Source: Pseudodesulfovibrio profundus (GTDB lineage: Bacteria; Desulfobacterota; Desulfovibrionia; Desulfovibrionales; Desulfovibrionaceae). From it: a stretch of DNA of 64,000 bases. A model generated the notes under the pieces. The model searched no databases and had not been told where the DNA came from. It saw only the letters and a list, made by a program, of their open reading frames with translations. Below are positions 50,584 through 60,597 of this stretch, piece by piece. The translations under genes were made by a program, and so were the position numbers. Location: NCBI RefSeq assembly GCF_900217235.1, contig NZ_LT907975.1, positions 868,001-932,000 of the forward strand, written 5' to 3'. The stretch's first letter is position 1; every line of letters begins with the position of its first letter.

Positions 50584-52662
50584 TTACGCTTTCCCATGAA
50601 ATGTAATCTCCGCTCGCGCCGATGTAGCATCGAAGGGCTTGACTCGAATGGTAACCCGTTCTTTTTTGAAATCGGCAGCCCCAAGCAATATACCTTCGAA
50701 ATAGTCGAATAACCCGCGATTGGAATGATAATTCATGAACAACTCATCCCCTTTGTCCTCAAAAGTGAAACGCGGAGGCTTTATTCCCGGCTGATCCTTG
50801 GTGAGTTGAGCGTGAATGTCGTTCATGCGCATGTAAAACTCTTTAAGGGATTCATTCTTGAACTGACGGGGATACATCTCATGAAACTTACCCAGTGTGT
50901 ATTTGCCCAAATCGAGAAAGAAGGTTCGTTTACTAATGCCTTTCAACGAGGACACCACTTCGGCCATTTGCATAAGGACCTGATCCGGATAGCTTTCAGC
51001 GGGCAGGAAGGTCGGCCCACCCAGTTCATCCTGCATGGAATCATAGACACTCTGGCCGTATGCCTTGAGGACGAAACCTTGTGTCAGCTTGAGCAGAATT
51101 CCCTTCATCTGAGCATCCGACTCCCGCAATCGGGTTTCTCCATTCTCGAGAAAGCCTTTGGAAACCCCTAACAGCTCCTGTGCAAGGCCGGCCAATTCGC
51201 GAGTAGCATCTGCGGCCTGACCAGCGGCTTCATCAGCTTCACTGGCTATCTCCGCTATCTCATCAATGCTCCTGTTGATTTCCTCAGCTGCAGACGACTG
51301 CTGCTCTGCGGCCGTGGCGATCTGCGTCACCCGATCAACCATGTCCGTGATGTTCGCCATGATCTGATGAATGACTTCACCTGCCTGATTTGAAAGCTCA
51401 GTACTCTGGCTCACCTGCTTTTCCGTCTGCTGCATCGATTCCATCGCGTGGCTTGAACCTCGCTGAATTGCGCGAATCGCCTCTTCAACCTCTTTGGTTG
51501 CCGCGACAGTTTTCTCTGCCAACTTTCGGACTTCATCAGCAACAACGGCAAACCCTCGTCCGGCTTCGCCTGCCCGGGCTGCTTCGATGGCTGCATTCAA
51601 TGCAAGTAAATTCGTCTGGTCGGCTATATCATTGATGACACCGATTATGCGGCCAATCTCCCCTGCCTGACCATTCAGCTCACCAATATCTTCGCCCAAC
51701 TGTTCAGCTGATTCAGAAACTTCAATAATGGCATCAACGGCCCTGGAAACCATGGCCGCCCCTTCTGTAGCAGAATCCTTTGCCTGATCAGCAGCTTCAC
51801 TTGTTGCCGATGCATTCTGTGCCACGGCCAGCACAGTCCCTGTCATCTGCTCCATGGCCGCTGCAACAGAAGTCGTTTGTGATCGCTGCTTCTGCGCACC
51901 ATGAGCTTGATCGTCAGCAGAGGCAGACAACAGTTCTGTCGCCGATGCAACATGCTCGGCAAGGCCGCTCAACTGCTCTCCTGCACGCTTCATACTGGCG
52001 CTCTGAGCTTCAACCTGCTGCTTGCTCGCCACGCTTTCGGTTATGTCAACAAAAGAGCTTGTTACACCAATGACAGCCCCATTATCATCATGAATTGGAT
52101 TCATGTAGAGGTGAACAGTAATATTGCGCCCATCCCACAAATCGAGCGTTGCTATCTTCTCTACGCCTTTGCCTGTTTGCAGTACGACTTCAGAGAGAGC
52201 ACCGCTTTCCTTGTTGTAGATGGCTTTATCGACCTTTTGACCGATAACATCCTGCTCGCTCTTGTTGAGCAGAGTACACAACGGAACGCTGACAAAAACG
52301 ATCAGACCGTCTTTGTCGCATACAAGAGCCGGGTAGCCCAACTCACGCAATGCATTTTTATGGAACTGGCTCATGAAACGGGTTTCACTCAGAAGATTAC
52401 CCAGGTCCGAAAAGGACTCTCCAAGCACTTCTTTAGCAACATTGGAATCTTTCAACTCACCGTTTTCTATGAGCTGCTCAAGAGCCAAACTCATTTGCGC
52501 CTCATTTCGAGAAGCCAAAGCGGTAAAACCGATCGTGCAAAGTATTGCCGAGGCCAATCCAAAGCTGAAGGCGGTCCAACTTCCCACATACATACTACCG
52601 GCAAAAATCAAGGATAAAACTATCCCAAGGCCCATGACGAGCGATCGCGAACGAGTCAGCAT
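50584..52662 (-). CDS. Methyl-accepting chemotaxis protein with PAS and C-terminal H-NOX domain
   Basis: About 692 residues. Two adjacent N-terminal membrane helices (about 5-50) are followed by a PAS domain ([17 protein letters not shown] to [10 protein letters not shown]). The MCP signalling domain is centred on [19 protein letters not shown]. The last 180 residues are H-NOX-like: start [19 protein letters not shown], proximal haem His in [10 protein letters not shown] (about 617), PPRF, and the haem-propionate motif Y-x-S-x-R as YHSNR (about 645). The following FDYF keeps a Tyr where the Thermoanaerobacter O2-binding protein has its distal Tyr140. Start MLTRSRS has GGAG six bases upstream. 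Upstream of cheA-cheB. Confidence 0.85.
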   Translation of the reverse strand: MLTRSRSLVMGLGIVLSLIFAGSMYVGSWTAFSFGLASAILCTIGFTALASRNEAQMSLALEQLIENGELKDSNVAKEVLGESFSDLGNLLSETRFMSQFHKNALRELGYPALVCDKDGLIVFVSVPLCTLLNKSEQDVIGQKVDKAIYNKESGALSEVVLQTGKGVEKIATLDLWDGRNITVHLYMNPIHDDNGAVIGVTSSFVDITESVASKQQVEAQSASMKRAGEQLSGLAEHVASATELLSASADDQAHGAQKQRSQTTSVAAAMEQMTGTVLAVAQNASATSEAADQAKDSATEGAAMVSRAVDAIIEVSESAEQLGEDIGELNGQAGEIGRIIGVINDIADQTNLLALNAAIEAARAGEAGRGFAVVADEVRKLAEKTVAATKEVEEAIRAIQRGSSHAMESMQQTEKQVSQSTELSNQAGEVIHQIMANITDMVDRVTQIATAAEQQSSAAEEINRSIDEIAEIASEADEAAGQAADATRELAGLAQELLGVSKGFLENGETRLRESDAQMKGILLKLTQGFVLKAYGQSVYDSMQDELGGPTFLPAESYPDQVLMQMAEVVSSLKGISKRTFFLDLGKYTLGKFHEMYPRQFKNESLKEFYMRMNDIHAQLTKDQPGIKPPRFTFEDKGDELFMNYHSNRGLFDYFEGILLGAADFKKERVTIRVKPFDATSARAEITFHGKA

Positions 52663-52811
52663 GCTTTTCTCCATTACCCCAACGGTAAATATTGGCAATT
52701 GTCATAAAAATACATTGATTACCCTAATATGGGTACGCCGTATTAGAAAGAAAAGCAATTACGCCTGATCAAATGAGATAATAAGCAACGGAAAGAGACT
52801 ATCCGAACAAA

Positions 52812-53348
52812 TCACGTACCGGACCTTTTGCGAAGCAGGCGAATAGCCCGTCGCTCACGATACCTGCGGATAGCAAACAAGGACACGAAATAGGTAATAA
52901 TTGTTGCAGGAATACCAAACGTCAGCCCACCGGCGAACATAACGATAAACACGTCCCAGCCTGCATGGATAAGTTGCTCCATCTCCAGATGTTGTGGATC
53001 AAAAGCCACTTCCAACTGGGTGACCAACTCACCTATTTCGTAAAGGAAGAAGTAAAACGGCACCATGGTTGCCGCATTGGAATAACAGGTTGCAAGCCAT
53101 GCTGCGAGCTTGTTGACTCGCATTACAAAGGCCAAGGCAATCACTACAACAGACTGAAAAGGCATAATCGGCATTGCGCCAATGAACATCCCCAAGGCCA
53201 TGGCCGCAGCCAGGTTCTTGGGACTTGATTTTTGACGCATCAAACGGAGGTACCAATACTTGGTCCACCGTTTGAAACCTTTCCACCTATTGATCTGTTC
53301 TATTTCGGCCCTGCGAGACGACGATGGGCTTCGACGAAGTTCGTTCAA
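52812..53348 (-). CDS. DUF2062-family membrane protein
   Basis: A 178-residue protein with about two to three membrane helices. The DUF2062 core is PKNLAAAMALGMFIGAMPIMPFQSV, seen as AMALGMFIGAMPIMPFQS, with NAATMVPFYFFLYEIG. Function unknown; some members are fused to glycosyltransferases. Its start is three bases after the EF-G stop, so it is at the end of that unit. Confidence 0.85.
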   Translation of the reverse strand: MNELRRSPSSSRRAEIEQINRWKGFKRWTKYWYLRLMRQKSSPKNLAAAMALGMFIGAMPIMPFQSVVVIALAFVMRVNKLAAWLATCYSNAATMVPFYFFLYEIGELVTQLEVAFDPQHLEMEQLIHAGWDVFIVMFAGGLTFGIPATIITYFVSLFAIRRYRERRAIRLLRKRSGT

Positions 53349-53351
53349 CGA

Positions 53352-55403
53352 CTACTCCAAAACATCAAACCTATTAAATTTCATAATGAATGCAGCACGC
53401 CCCTGGGTCGCGGATCGTAGATCGGTGGTAAAGCCGAAAAGACTGGCTAGCGGGGCAAATCCCTGTACAATTTTCTGACCAGAACGGTCAATCATGTTTT
53501 CAATCTTTGCCCCTTTGCTCCCCAGTAAACCGACAACATCACCGACGAATTCTTCCGGCACCGAAACTTCGACCCACATGATGGGTTCCATGAGTTTCGG
53601 ATCACCATCATTCAAAGCTTCCTTCAGCGCAATAGCCGAGGCCATGCGATATCCTACAGCGGTGGAATCATTGGCCCGCCTTTTCAAACCGGTAACGCGA
53701 ACGTGCACATCCTGCACAGGATAACCGCGCACGACACCGCTCTGAAGCCCATCACTGATGCCTTCTTCAATCGCTTCCAACCACTGGGCAGGCCACTCCT
53801 CCAAATCCACTTCAAAAGAAACTTTCCTGCCAGAATCTCGTTCTTTGGGTTCTACGGTCAACTGCACATTACCGTAATGGACCTCTTCACCCAACTCACG
53901 ATCAAATTCTCCCTCAGCCTTGCCTTTGGAGCGGATGGTTTCCTGATAAACGACCTGCGGATTACCAGACCGTGGCTCCAGCTTGTACTCTCTTTTCAAA
54001 CGCTTGAGGATGACGTCCAAATGGAGTTCGCCCATGCCGGAAAGAATAATCTGATCCGTGTTCTCATCGTGCTTGAGTTCCAGGGTAGGATCTTCCATGA
54101 GGTACTTTTCGAGAACCTCATCCAACTTGTCGGACTCGTCAGAGTTGCGAGGCTCAATTGCCAAAGAGATTACCGGCTTATAATCAGCGATTTGCTCCAG
54201 CAAAATAGGCGCATCTTCCAGGCAAAGGGTATCCCCTGTCCTGGCGAATTTCATACCCGCCGCTCCAATCATGTCCCCAGCATAGGCAGTATCAATTTTC
54301 TCCCTGCGTCCGGCATGCAGTCGAAAAAGTCGGGCAGCCCGCTCTTTCTTATCCTGTGTGATATTGTACACCGCTTGCCCTGCCTCGAGCTTTCCGGAGT
54401 AAATACGCATCATCGCCATTTTGCGACCGGAATCCATTGCGACCTTGAAGACCAAAGCGGACAGAGGCTCTTTGTGCGAGACTCCAAAAGAAACCGTATC
54501 ACCGGTCTTGGGATTAATCCCTTTGGTCTGTGGGACTTCCAGAGGGCTTGGCAGGTAATGACAAACGGCATCGAGTACTGGCTGAACACCAATATTCTTC
54601 AACGCCGACCCTACCAGCACCGGGACGATTTTCTGTGCAAGTGTGGCTTCGCGCAAAGCTGCACGGATTTTGTCAGCTGGAATCTCTTCGCCCGAGAGAT
54701 ACAGCTCAAGAATTTCCTCATCATTGTCCGAGGCCGTTTCAATAAGCTTTTCCCGCCAGGGCTCCAACATGCCTTTCTGCTCTTCTGTCAGATCGACAAC
54801 GTCAAACTGCTCACCGTCTGAATCTTGATCGAAAACAAGGCACTTCATCTCGACAAGGTCAAAAACCCCTTTGAACTCGTCGCCCTGTCCATCTGGATAT
54901 TGAATAGGGATGGCATTGGCCTTGAGCTTGCCTCGAATTGATTCGACAACATTCTCAAAATCCGCTCCCAGCCGATCCATTTTGTTGACAAAGGCAAGCT
55001 TTGGAACATGGTATGATTCAGACTGACGCCAAACGGTTTCGGACTGCGGCTCAACTCCGCTCACACCACAAAAAACACCCACGGCTCCATCCAGCACGCG
55101 CAAGGAGCGCTCCACTTCGATGGTGAAATCAACATGCCCGGGGGTATCAATAATGTTGATCATACAGGGCGACCATTCACAGGATGTCACAGCCGACATG
55201 ATAGTAATGCCGCGATCCTGCTCTTCGGGCATGTAATCCATTGTGGCAGTGCCTTCATGCACCTCGCCGAGCCGATGGATTTTTCCTGAATAATAAAGAA
55301 TTCTTTCAGTCAGTGTGGTCTTTCCAGCGTCAATGTGGGCAATAATACCGATATTGCGAAGGTTTCTGAGCGCCTTCGCAGAAGGGGCATTCGTTTTGGT
55401 CAC
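53352..55403 (-). CDS. Translation elongation factor G (possibly a second copy)
   Basis: A 683-residue EF-G. GTPase motifs are AHIDAGKTT (G1, about 19), RGITI (switch I), DTPGHVDF (G3) and NKMDRLG (G4), followed by domains II-V ([29 protein letters not shown]). The start is GTG 55403, with GGAGG five bases before; the 65-residue extension upstream overlaps another gene and is rejected. It is outside any str operon (no rpsL, rpsG or tuf nearby), which suggests a second EF-G paralogue; the main copy would be elsewhere. The upstream unknown gene ends one base before this start. Confidence 0.9.
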   Translation of the reverse strand: MTKTNAPSAKALRNLRNIGIIAHIDAGKTTLTERILYYSGKIHRLGEVHEGTATMDYMPEEQDRGITIMSAVTSCEWSPCMINIIDTPGHVDFTIEVERSLRVLDGAVGVFCGVSGVEPQSETVWRQSESYHVPKLAFVNKMDRLGADFENVVESIRGKLKANAIPIQYPDGQGDEFKGVFDLVEMKCLVFDQDSDGEQFDVVDLTEEQKGMLEPWREKLIETASDNDEEILELYLSGEEIPADKIRAALREATLAQKIVPVLVGSALKNIGVQPVLDAVCHYLPSPLEVPQTKGINPKTGDTVSFGVSHKEPLSALVFKVAMDSGRKMAMMRIYSGKLEAGQAVYNITQDKKERAARLFRLHAGRREKIDTAYAGDMIGAAGMKFARTGDTLCLEDAPILLEQIADYKPVISLAIEPRNSDESDKLDEVLEKYLMEDPTLELKHDENTDQIILSGMGELHLDVILKRLKREYKLEPRSGNPQVVYQETIRSKGKAEGEFDRELGEEVHYGNVQLTVEPKERDSGRKVSFEVDLEEWPAQWLEAIEEGISDGLQSGVVRGYPVQDVHVRVTGLKRRANDSTAVGYRMASAIALKEALNDGDPKLMEPIMWVEVSVPEEFVGDVVGLLGSKGAKIENMIDRSGQKIVQGFAPLASLFGFTTDLRSATQGRAAFIMKFNRFDVLE

Positions 55404-55404
55404 G

Positions 55405-56286
55405 TCAACCTCCGATGGTCCAGACAGTAGAATGAAATTGAAAATGCTCAGGGTGAAGATCAGGCCAAATCCAGCAACCTTCCTGTCCCGGCCCAAGAAC
55501 CAGCCGAGCCTTGCTCTGAGCGCTGTTCGCACGCTCCTCTGGAAGATACGCCACATCAACAATAGCATCAACACATTCGCTGAAGCTATCGCCTTCATAG
55601 GAAAAATTATCTGCGGGCATCTCTACTTCGACGCCAAATACGCTGAAAACGATATCAGGGTGAGTGAAAGCTAATGCTTCGAGATCAAAGGTGTCTGCTC
55701 CCTCCATCCAGACAGAGGCAGCTCGACTGAACCGGGGGCGCCAGAAGGAAATACGTGATGCAGCTTGTAACTCGGTCGTTTTAATAACAGCAGCACGAGG
55801 GCCCAGAACCGTTACAGCTCCGGTCAGTCCGGTTTCCCTTAACTCATTAAACAGGCGACGAGCCTGTACGTCTGTCACATTGGCTACCAATTCCTGCCCG
55901 CCCAACTCCAACCCGGTCAAAATGGAGTTCGGCCACGGCGTGTCACTGCCAACACGGGCGGCGAGCACGTGCTTAACACCGCCGGCAAGAGCAGGAACAA
56001 GCGCCGCCAACAATCGAGAAGAAGAAAGAAGGCTGCCATCAAAGAGTACCACTGCAAAATCAACGGTCTGAAAACGTGTACGTGTGGTGAAATCCGCCCG
56101 CCATTGCTGACGGAACTCTCCACTCTCCACCTTCCTCGGGCCATACCAGTCATAGAGTCGAGCAATGGCTGTTTTCATCCAGGCCCTATTGTGATCGGCA
56201 ATTTGATCATAGGCACGGGCAAAGACCTCATCAGCGGGGACAAGGTCAGCAATCCAATCCGGGAAAACATGTGTTACTCTTTTCAT
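55405..56286 (-). CDS. Unrecognised protein, 293 residues, coupled to the EF-G gene
   Basis: An alpha/beta protein without signal or membrane helices. Stretches such as [21 protein letters not shown] and [18 protein letters not shown] faintly recall histidinol-dehydrogenase/ALDH-like folds, but the key motifs are absent, so I do not assign it. ATG 56286 (MKRVTHVF) is the first start after the bamD terminator; no clear Shine-Dalgarno sequence precedes it. Its TGA ends one base before the EF-G GTG, so the pair is coupled. Confidence 0.7.
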   Translation of the reverse strand: MKRVTHVFPDWIADLVPADEVFARAYDQIADHNRAWMKTAIARLYDWYGPRKVESGEFRQQWRADFTTRTRFQTVDFAVVLFDGSLLSSSRLLAALVPALAGGVKHVLAARVGSDTPWPNSILTGLELGGQELVANVTDVQARRLFNELRETGLTGAVTVLGPRAAVIKTTELQAASRISFWRPRFSRAASVWMEGADTFDLEALAFTHPDIVFSVFGVEVEMPADNFSYEGDSFSECVDAIVDVAYLPEERANSAQSKARLVLGPGQEGCWIWPDLHPEHFQFHSTVWTIGG

Positions 56287-56292
56287 GATGAC

Positions 56293-56316
56293 AAAAAGGC
56301 GGCCCGAAGACCGCCC
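56293..56316 (-). terminator. Terminator of trxA-trxB-bamD
   Basis: GGCGG/CCGCC stem with a loop around TCTTCGGG, then five T, on the minus strand. It lies 10-30 bases after the bamD stop and right before the next start. Confidence 0.8.
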
Positions 56317-56326
56317 GTTTTTTAAA

Positions 56327-57055
56327 TTATAACCATTTTTTAAGCCACAGCTTCCAACTGTTCTGGATACGTAGCCTCTCTTCTTCCGACAGCGTTTTCT
56401 GATACTCGAAATAGGAGTATTCAGCTCGCTGTCTCGCATAATCACGCAGATCAGGTACATCGGAGAAGTTCTCTACAACATACTGATACCGGTGCCATGC
56501 CGGCCCGTATTGCTCGGTTCGCCAAAAGAAGTCAGCTACATACACTTCATGCTCTGCAAGAATTCGTCGACTTTTAACTATCAGGTCAGAAGCTGCATCA
56601 GCGTACTTTGTACCGGGATAAGTCTCCTGCAGCCGGTAGAAATACTCAAGCCCTTCCTTGATGTTCTCCAGTCGACGATCAATTGACTCAAAAAGCATGT
56701 AGTTGGAGTTACCAATCTGATAAAGAATATACGGGATATCCTCGTTCGTCGGATGTAGTGCCTCAAACTCTTTATACGCATCGAGTGCCAGCAGGTAGTC
56801 TTCGTCAAGAAAATACGCATCCCCCAAAGCCAGCTCTGCCTTGAGAGCGAATGGGCTGAAAGGGAACCGATCCTTGATCTTGGTGAAGTACTCCTGCGCA
56901 TCTCCGTACTCCTTCTCGCCCATGGCATCCATTCCAGCTTCAAACAATTCCTGCGCCGTGTCTTCCGGCGGCGGCAAGAAGTAGCTGTCGATCAAGGCAC
57001 AGCCCGACAGGAGCCAAAGGGCAAGGACAGAGACCAGAGCCAACGTGGAACGCAT
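56327..57055 (-). CDS. bamD: Outer membrane protein assembly factor BamD
   Basis: A 242-residue lipoprotein of the BAM complex that inserts beta-barrel proteins. Lipobox LLSGC is at residues 15-19. TPR-like repeats follow (AQELFEAGMDAMGEKEYGDA; FALKAELALGDAYFLDEDYLLA, here given in part), the SPFALKAEL and LYQIGNSNYML elements being typical of YfiO/BamD. It confirms a Gram-negative envelope. It follows trxB after eight bases. Confidence 0.92.
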   Translation of the reverse strand: MRSTLALVSVLALWLLSGCALIDSYFLPPPEDTAQELFEAGMDAMGEKEYGDAQEYFTKIKDRFPFSPFALKAELALGDAYFLDEDYLLALDAYKEFEALHPTNEDIPYILYQIGNSNYMLFESIDRRLENIKEGLEYFYRLQETYPGTKYADAASDLIVKSRRILAEHEVYVADFFWRTEQYGPAWHRYQYVVENFSDVPDLRDYARQRAEYSYFEYQKTLSEEERLRIQNSWKLWLKKWL

Positions 57056-57063
57056 GTCGACTC

Positions 57064-57984
57064 CTAAATTCCGAGTTGTTCAAGGTAAGTGAAAGCAGCG
57101 TTTGCAGCAGTGGCGCCATCGCCCACAGCACTGGCTACCTGACGACACATTTTGGACCGGATGTCTCCAGCCGCAAAAATGCCGGCAACATTGGTGCGCA
57201 TTTCCACATCGGTAATGATACCATTGGCATCCTTTTCGACCACTTCAGGAACGAAATCCAGAATAGGCTCGAAACCAACAAAAATGAATGCACCATCCAC
57301 CTTGAGCTCTGAAGTGGCGTCAGTGGAAACATCCCGAAGTGAAACGGATTCAACTCCATTAACACCAACAATTTCATCAACAACGGTGTTACGAATAACT
57401 TCGATTTTTTCGTTGTTGAAGCATTTGTCCTGATAACAAATCAAGCCCCGGAACTCATCACGACGATGGATCAGGTAAACCTTGTTGACAAGACGAGCGA
57501 GATACAACGCTTCTTCAAGCGCAGAGTTACCACCGCCAATCACTGCCACGTCACGGTCACGGAAGAAGTTGCCATCGCAGAGAGCGCAATAAGACACTCC
57601 CTTGCCAAGCAGACGTTCTTCTCCCGGAATTCCCAGCTTGCGATACCGTGAACCTGTTGCCAGGATAATCACTCGCGCCTGAACCTTTTCACCACCGACA
57701 TGAATCGTGTGGATGGAAGTCCCAAGCTCAATGGACGACACCTCGTCGGTGATCCGCTCAAGCGGATGTTCGTCCAAATGAGCCGCAAACTTGTCAGCGA
57801 GTTCCCAGCCCTGCAACCCACCGGGAAAACCCGGATAGTTCTCAATCTCAGACGTCATGAGAACCTGGCCACCAGGAGCAAGCTTTTCGATCATGGCGGT
57901 TTTCACACCAGCCCGTAAAAGATAAAGGGCAGCCGTCATTCCTGCCGGGCCGCCCCCAATGACTACAGCGTCATACGATTTCAT
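57064..57984 (-). CDS. trxB: Thioredoxin-disulfide reductase
   Basis: A 306-residue flavoenzyme that reduces thioredoxin with NADPH. FAD motif GGGPAGMTAALYLLRAG (residues about 10-26), redox pair CALC in SYCALCDGNFF (about 133-136), NADPH motif VIGGGNSALEEALYL, and the C-terminal FAD motif GIFAAGDIRSK. It starts three bases after trxA stops. The CALC pair is slightly unusual (CATC is commoner) but keeps both Cys. Confidence 0.96.
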   Translation of the reverse strand: MKSYDAVVIGGGPAGMTAALYLLRAGVKTAMIEKLAPGGQVLMTSEIENYPGFPGGLQGWELADKFAAHLDEHPLERITDEVSSIELGTSIHTIHVGGEKVQARVIILATGSRYRKLGIPGEERLLGKGVSYCALCDGNFFRDRDVAVIGGGNSALEEALYLARLVNKVYLIHRRDEFRGLICYQDKCFNNEKIEVIRNTVVDEIVGVNGVESVSLRDVSTDATSELKVDGAFIFVGFEPILDFVPEVVEKDANGIITDVEMRTNVAGIFAAGDIRSKMCRQVASAVGDGATAANAAFTYLEQLGI

Positions 57985-57987
57985 TAT

Positions 57988-58308
57988 TTACAAAGCCTTC
58001 TTGGTGATCATTTCCTTGATGCTGCTCTTGGAGACAGCGCCGGTGGACTGGTCAACGACTTCTCCATCCTTGAACAGAATGAGTGTCGGAATCGCACGAA
58101 TGCCGTACTTGCCAGGAGTTGCGGAGTTTTCATCCACGTTCATCTTCACGATCTTAACTTGACCGGCGTACTCTTCGGACAGCTCATCAATGACAGGTCC
58201 CATTGCGCGACAAGGGCCGCACCAGGGAGCCCAGAAATCAATAAGGACAGGTACTTCACTCTGGATGACTTCCTGTTCAAAATTGCCGTCCGTAATCTGA
58301 TTTGCCAT
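57988..58308 (-). CDS. trxA: Thioredoxin
   Basis: A 106-residue thioredoxin with the active site WCGPC at about 31-35 (FWAPWCGPCRAMGP), the cis-Pro in IRAIPTLILFKDG and the buried Asp in LIDFWA. The start is ATG 58308, preceded by AAGGAG; the upstream extension is in the leader. It heads trxA-trxB-bamD with its own promoter. Confidence 0.97.
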   Translation of the reverse strand: MANQITDGNFEQEVIQSEVPVLIDFWAPWCGPCRAMGPVIDELSEEYAGQVKIVKMNVDENSATPGKYGIRAIPTLILFKDGEVVDQSTGAVSKSSIKEMITKKAL

Positions 58309-58324
58309 TTGATTCTCCTTTTTT

Positions 58325-58376
58325 CGGCTCCCAGCCGTCATATTCGCTTAAATAAAACCGACCCATACAAGTCGGT
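58325..58376 (-). promoter_or_regulatory. Two hairpins in the trxA leader
   Basis: The first, ACCGAC/GTCGGT (58357-58376), is followed by TTTTATTT, like a weak terminator. The second, CGGCT/AGCCG (58325-58337), ends at the A run just before the Shine-Dalgarno sequence. Together they could modulate read-through or initiation. No known riboswitch was recognised. Confidence 0.4.
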
Positions 58377-58396
58377 ACATGCTCACTAATTGTTAT

Positions 58397-58426
58397 AAAA
58401 TAGGTTTGTCCGCACCCTGCTGTCAA
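58397..58426 (-). promoter_or_regulatory. Sigma-70-type promoter for trxA-trxB-bamD
   Basis: The minus strand has TTGACA, an 18-base spacer and TATTTT, about 90 bases before trxA. It starts a separate transcript from tsaD upstream. Confidence 0.55.
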
Positions 58427-58451
58427 GGATAGTCGAGATATACTACCTGTC

Positions 58452-59531
58452 TCAGTCTCTTTTGCCAACCTTCCAGTCCAATGGGACCACACGTCCGCGG
58501 GGTACAGCTTCCAAATCAAGGGAATGATACAGCCCTTCTCCGGCTAAAAGTGAACCGGCATATGCTATCATCGCCCCGTTATCCGTACATAAGTTGAGAT
58601 TTGGCAAAGTCAACTGCAACCTTTTGGCGTCGGCCACCCGCTGCATTGTGCTGCGCACCATGGAGTTTGCAGCAACGCCACCGGCAACGATCAAACTTTT
58701 CATTCCCTTGTTTTTTTTCAAGGCGCGTTCAACTTTGATCCGCAGGGTATCTGCCACGCTCCAGTTGAATGAGGCACAAACACGGCACAAGTGTGCACGC
58801 CGCTCACCAGACAACGCATCGAGCGCAGCCTCGTCTGCCATTTCCTTGAAGATCAACTCAGGATGGGCATTCACGTAGTTTGCAACGGCCGTCTTCAGGC
58901 CACTGAAACTGAAATCAAGACTCGGATTGTCGATAAATGCCCGCGGGAAGAGCGAGGTATCAGGTTCGGTTTCCTGTGCCAACTTATCCACATGTCGACC
59001 ACCAGGATATGGAAAATTCAGGACTTTCGCTACCTTATCGAAGGCTTCACCGGCTGCGTCATCCAACGTCCGACCAATGAGCTGGAATTCGGTTGGGGAA
59101 TCGATACGGTATGTATGCGTATGGCCGCCTGACACAAGTAAGCCAAGTGCAGGGAAGACCAGCTCGCTTTCCAGTCCGGCAGCCAGCAAATGCGCCCACA
59201 AATGGTTGACTCCGACCAGGGAAGCACCGGTTGAAAGTGCAAGGCCTTTTGCAAAGCTGACACCGACCAATAGGCTTCCCAACAACCCTGGTCCCCTGGC
59301 AACAGCTATGTTGTCGATCATCTGAGGTGTGACGTCGTATTCATCCATCAGCTCATTAAAGAGCCGCGGCAGCATACGCAGATGTTCACGGGAGGCAATT
59401 TCAGGAACCACGCCACCGAACAAAGCATGCAAATCTATTTGGGTGGAAAGCTTTTCACCCACCAACCGCCCGTCACGAACCAGCGCTACGGCAGTTTCGT
59501 CACAAGAAGTCTCGATTCCGAGAGTAAGCAT
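58452..59531 (-). CDS. tsaD: tRNA N6-adenosine threonylcarbamoyltransferase TsaD
   Basis: TsaD transfers threonylcarbamoyl to A37 of ANN-decoding tRNAs. The 359-residue protein has [13 protein letters not shown] at the N-terminus, the metal-binding HLWAHLLA (His at about 109 and 113), [10 protein letters not shown], and the ATP-binding [13 protein letters not shown]. Its start overlaps the fbp stop by one base. The trmO gene at 4543 acts on the same modified nucleoside. Confidence 0.96.
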   Translation of the reverse strand: MLTLGIETSCDETAVALVRDGRLVGEKLSTQIDLHALFGGVVPEIASREHLRMLPRLFNELMDEYDVTPQMIDNIAVARGPGLLGSLLVGVSFAKGLALSTGASLVGVNHLWAHLLAAGLESELVFPALGLLVSGGHTHTYRIDSPTEFQLIGRTLDDAAGEAFDKVAKVLNFPYPGGRHVDKLAQETEPDTSLFPRAFIDNPSLDFSFSGLKTAVANYVNAHPELIFKEMADEAALDALSGERRAHLCRVCASFNWSVADTLRIKVERALKKNKGMKSLIVAGGVAANSMVRSTMQRVADAKRLQLTLPNLNLCTDNGAMIAYAGSLLAGEGLYHSLDLEAVPRGRVVPLDWKVGKRD

Positions 59532-60562
59532 TACTTTTTCTTCTTTCTCCGAGCCTCGGATTCGAAGATGTCCTGCACGACTTGAACGTCATTCATTGAA
59601 CCGCAATAAAACGGTACTCGCTGATGCAGGTGATCAGGCTCAATATCCAGAATGGGCGTCAAGCCATCCGTGGCCATCCCACCGGCTTGCTCGACGATGT
59701 ATGCCATGGGATTGCATTCACAGGTGAGGCGCAGCTTGCCCGTGGGCTTTTTAGGATCACGCAAATCAGCAGGATACATGAAAATGCCACCGTACAAGAG
59801 GTTGCGATGAAAATCAGCAACCAGCGATCCGATGTATCGGCCACTGTAGGGTTTTCGCAGCGCATTCTTGGGTGATTTAAAGTATGCCAGAGCCTTTTTC
59901 GTATCACGGTCCCAATACCGCTCGTACCCCTCGTTGACGGAGTAGATTTTGCCCTGTTCGGGAATACGGATATTCGGATGCGAAAGAATGAACTCGCCAA
60001 CACTGGGGTCGAGAGTGAACCCGTGTACCCCTTCGCCGGAGGTGAAAACCAGCATTGTAGACGAACCATAAAGAATATACCCGGCAGCGACCTGGTCTCT
60101 ACCTTTCTGGAGGACATCGCCAGACATCAAGGCAGCATCGGGGCTGGATTTGCGCTTGTAAATGGAAAAAATAGTCCCGATATTGACATTGACGTCAATG
60201 TTGGACGAGCCATCCAGAGGATCGAATATTATGATGTACTCACCCCTGGGCAAAGTCTCAGGAACTTCTATAATATCGGCATTCTCTTCAGAAGCCATGG
60301 CGCACAGCACTCCTGAACGCGCAAGTCTGTGGATCAAGATGCGATTGGCATACTCGTCCAGCTTCTTTACTTCCTCACCCTGCACGTTAACATCACCGGT
60401 AAACCCGAGTACATCAACAAGGCCGGCCTTATTGACCGCACGAGATATTATTTTGGCCGAGAGTACCAGCTCATTGAACAAACGGGTAAACTGACCCGTT
60501 GCTCCCGGCACCAGCTTCTGGTGCAAGAGGATGTGTTCCGTAACTGTAACCTGCTGTGACAT
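59531..60562 (-). CDS. fbp: Class I fructose-1,6-bisphosphatase
   Basis: A 343-residue gluconeogenic phosphatase. The metal-binding motif [20 protein letters not shown] lies at about residues 108-127 (quoted at its limit), with the family YRFxPxxL-like [20 protein letters not shown] region and [15 protein letters not shown]. It has family length. It lies between the lipoprotein gene and tsaD on one strand. Confidence 0.95.
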   Translation of the reverse strand: MSQQVTVTEHILLHQKLVPGATGQFTRLFNELVLSAKIISRAVNKAGLVDVLGFTGDVNVQGEEVKKLDEYANRILIHRLARSGVLCAMASEENADIIEVPETLPRGEYIIIFDPLDGSSNIDVNVNIGTIFSIYKRKSSPDAALMSGDVLQKGRDQVAAGYILYGSSTMLVFTSGEGVHGFTLDPSVGEFILSHPNIRIPEQGKIYSVNEGYERYWDRDTKKALAYFKSPKNALRKPYSGRYIGSLVADFHRNLLYGGIFMYPADLRDPKKPTGKLRLTCECNPMAYIVEQAGGMATDGLTPILDIEPDHLHQRVPFYCGSMNDVQVVQDIFESEARRKKKK

Positions 60563-60597
60563 CCTTGATTCCTTTGACTAAAATAAAATAAGGCAGA

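Noticed and set aside
53703-54821. 372-codon plus-strand frame opposite EF-G
   Set aside because: Antisense of a highly conserved GTPase with no support of its own.
55404-55598. 65-residue N-terminal extension of EF-G
   Set aside because: It overlaps the end of the upstream gene, and GGAGG stands at the right distance from the GTG at 55403 that begins the normal EF-G sequence.
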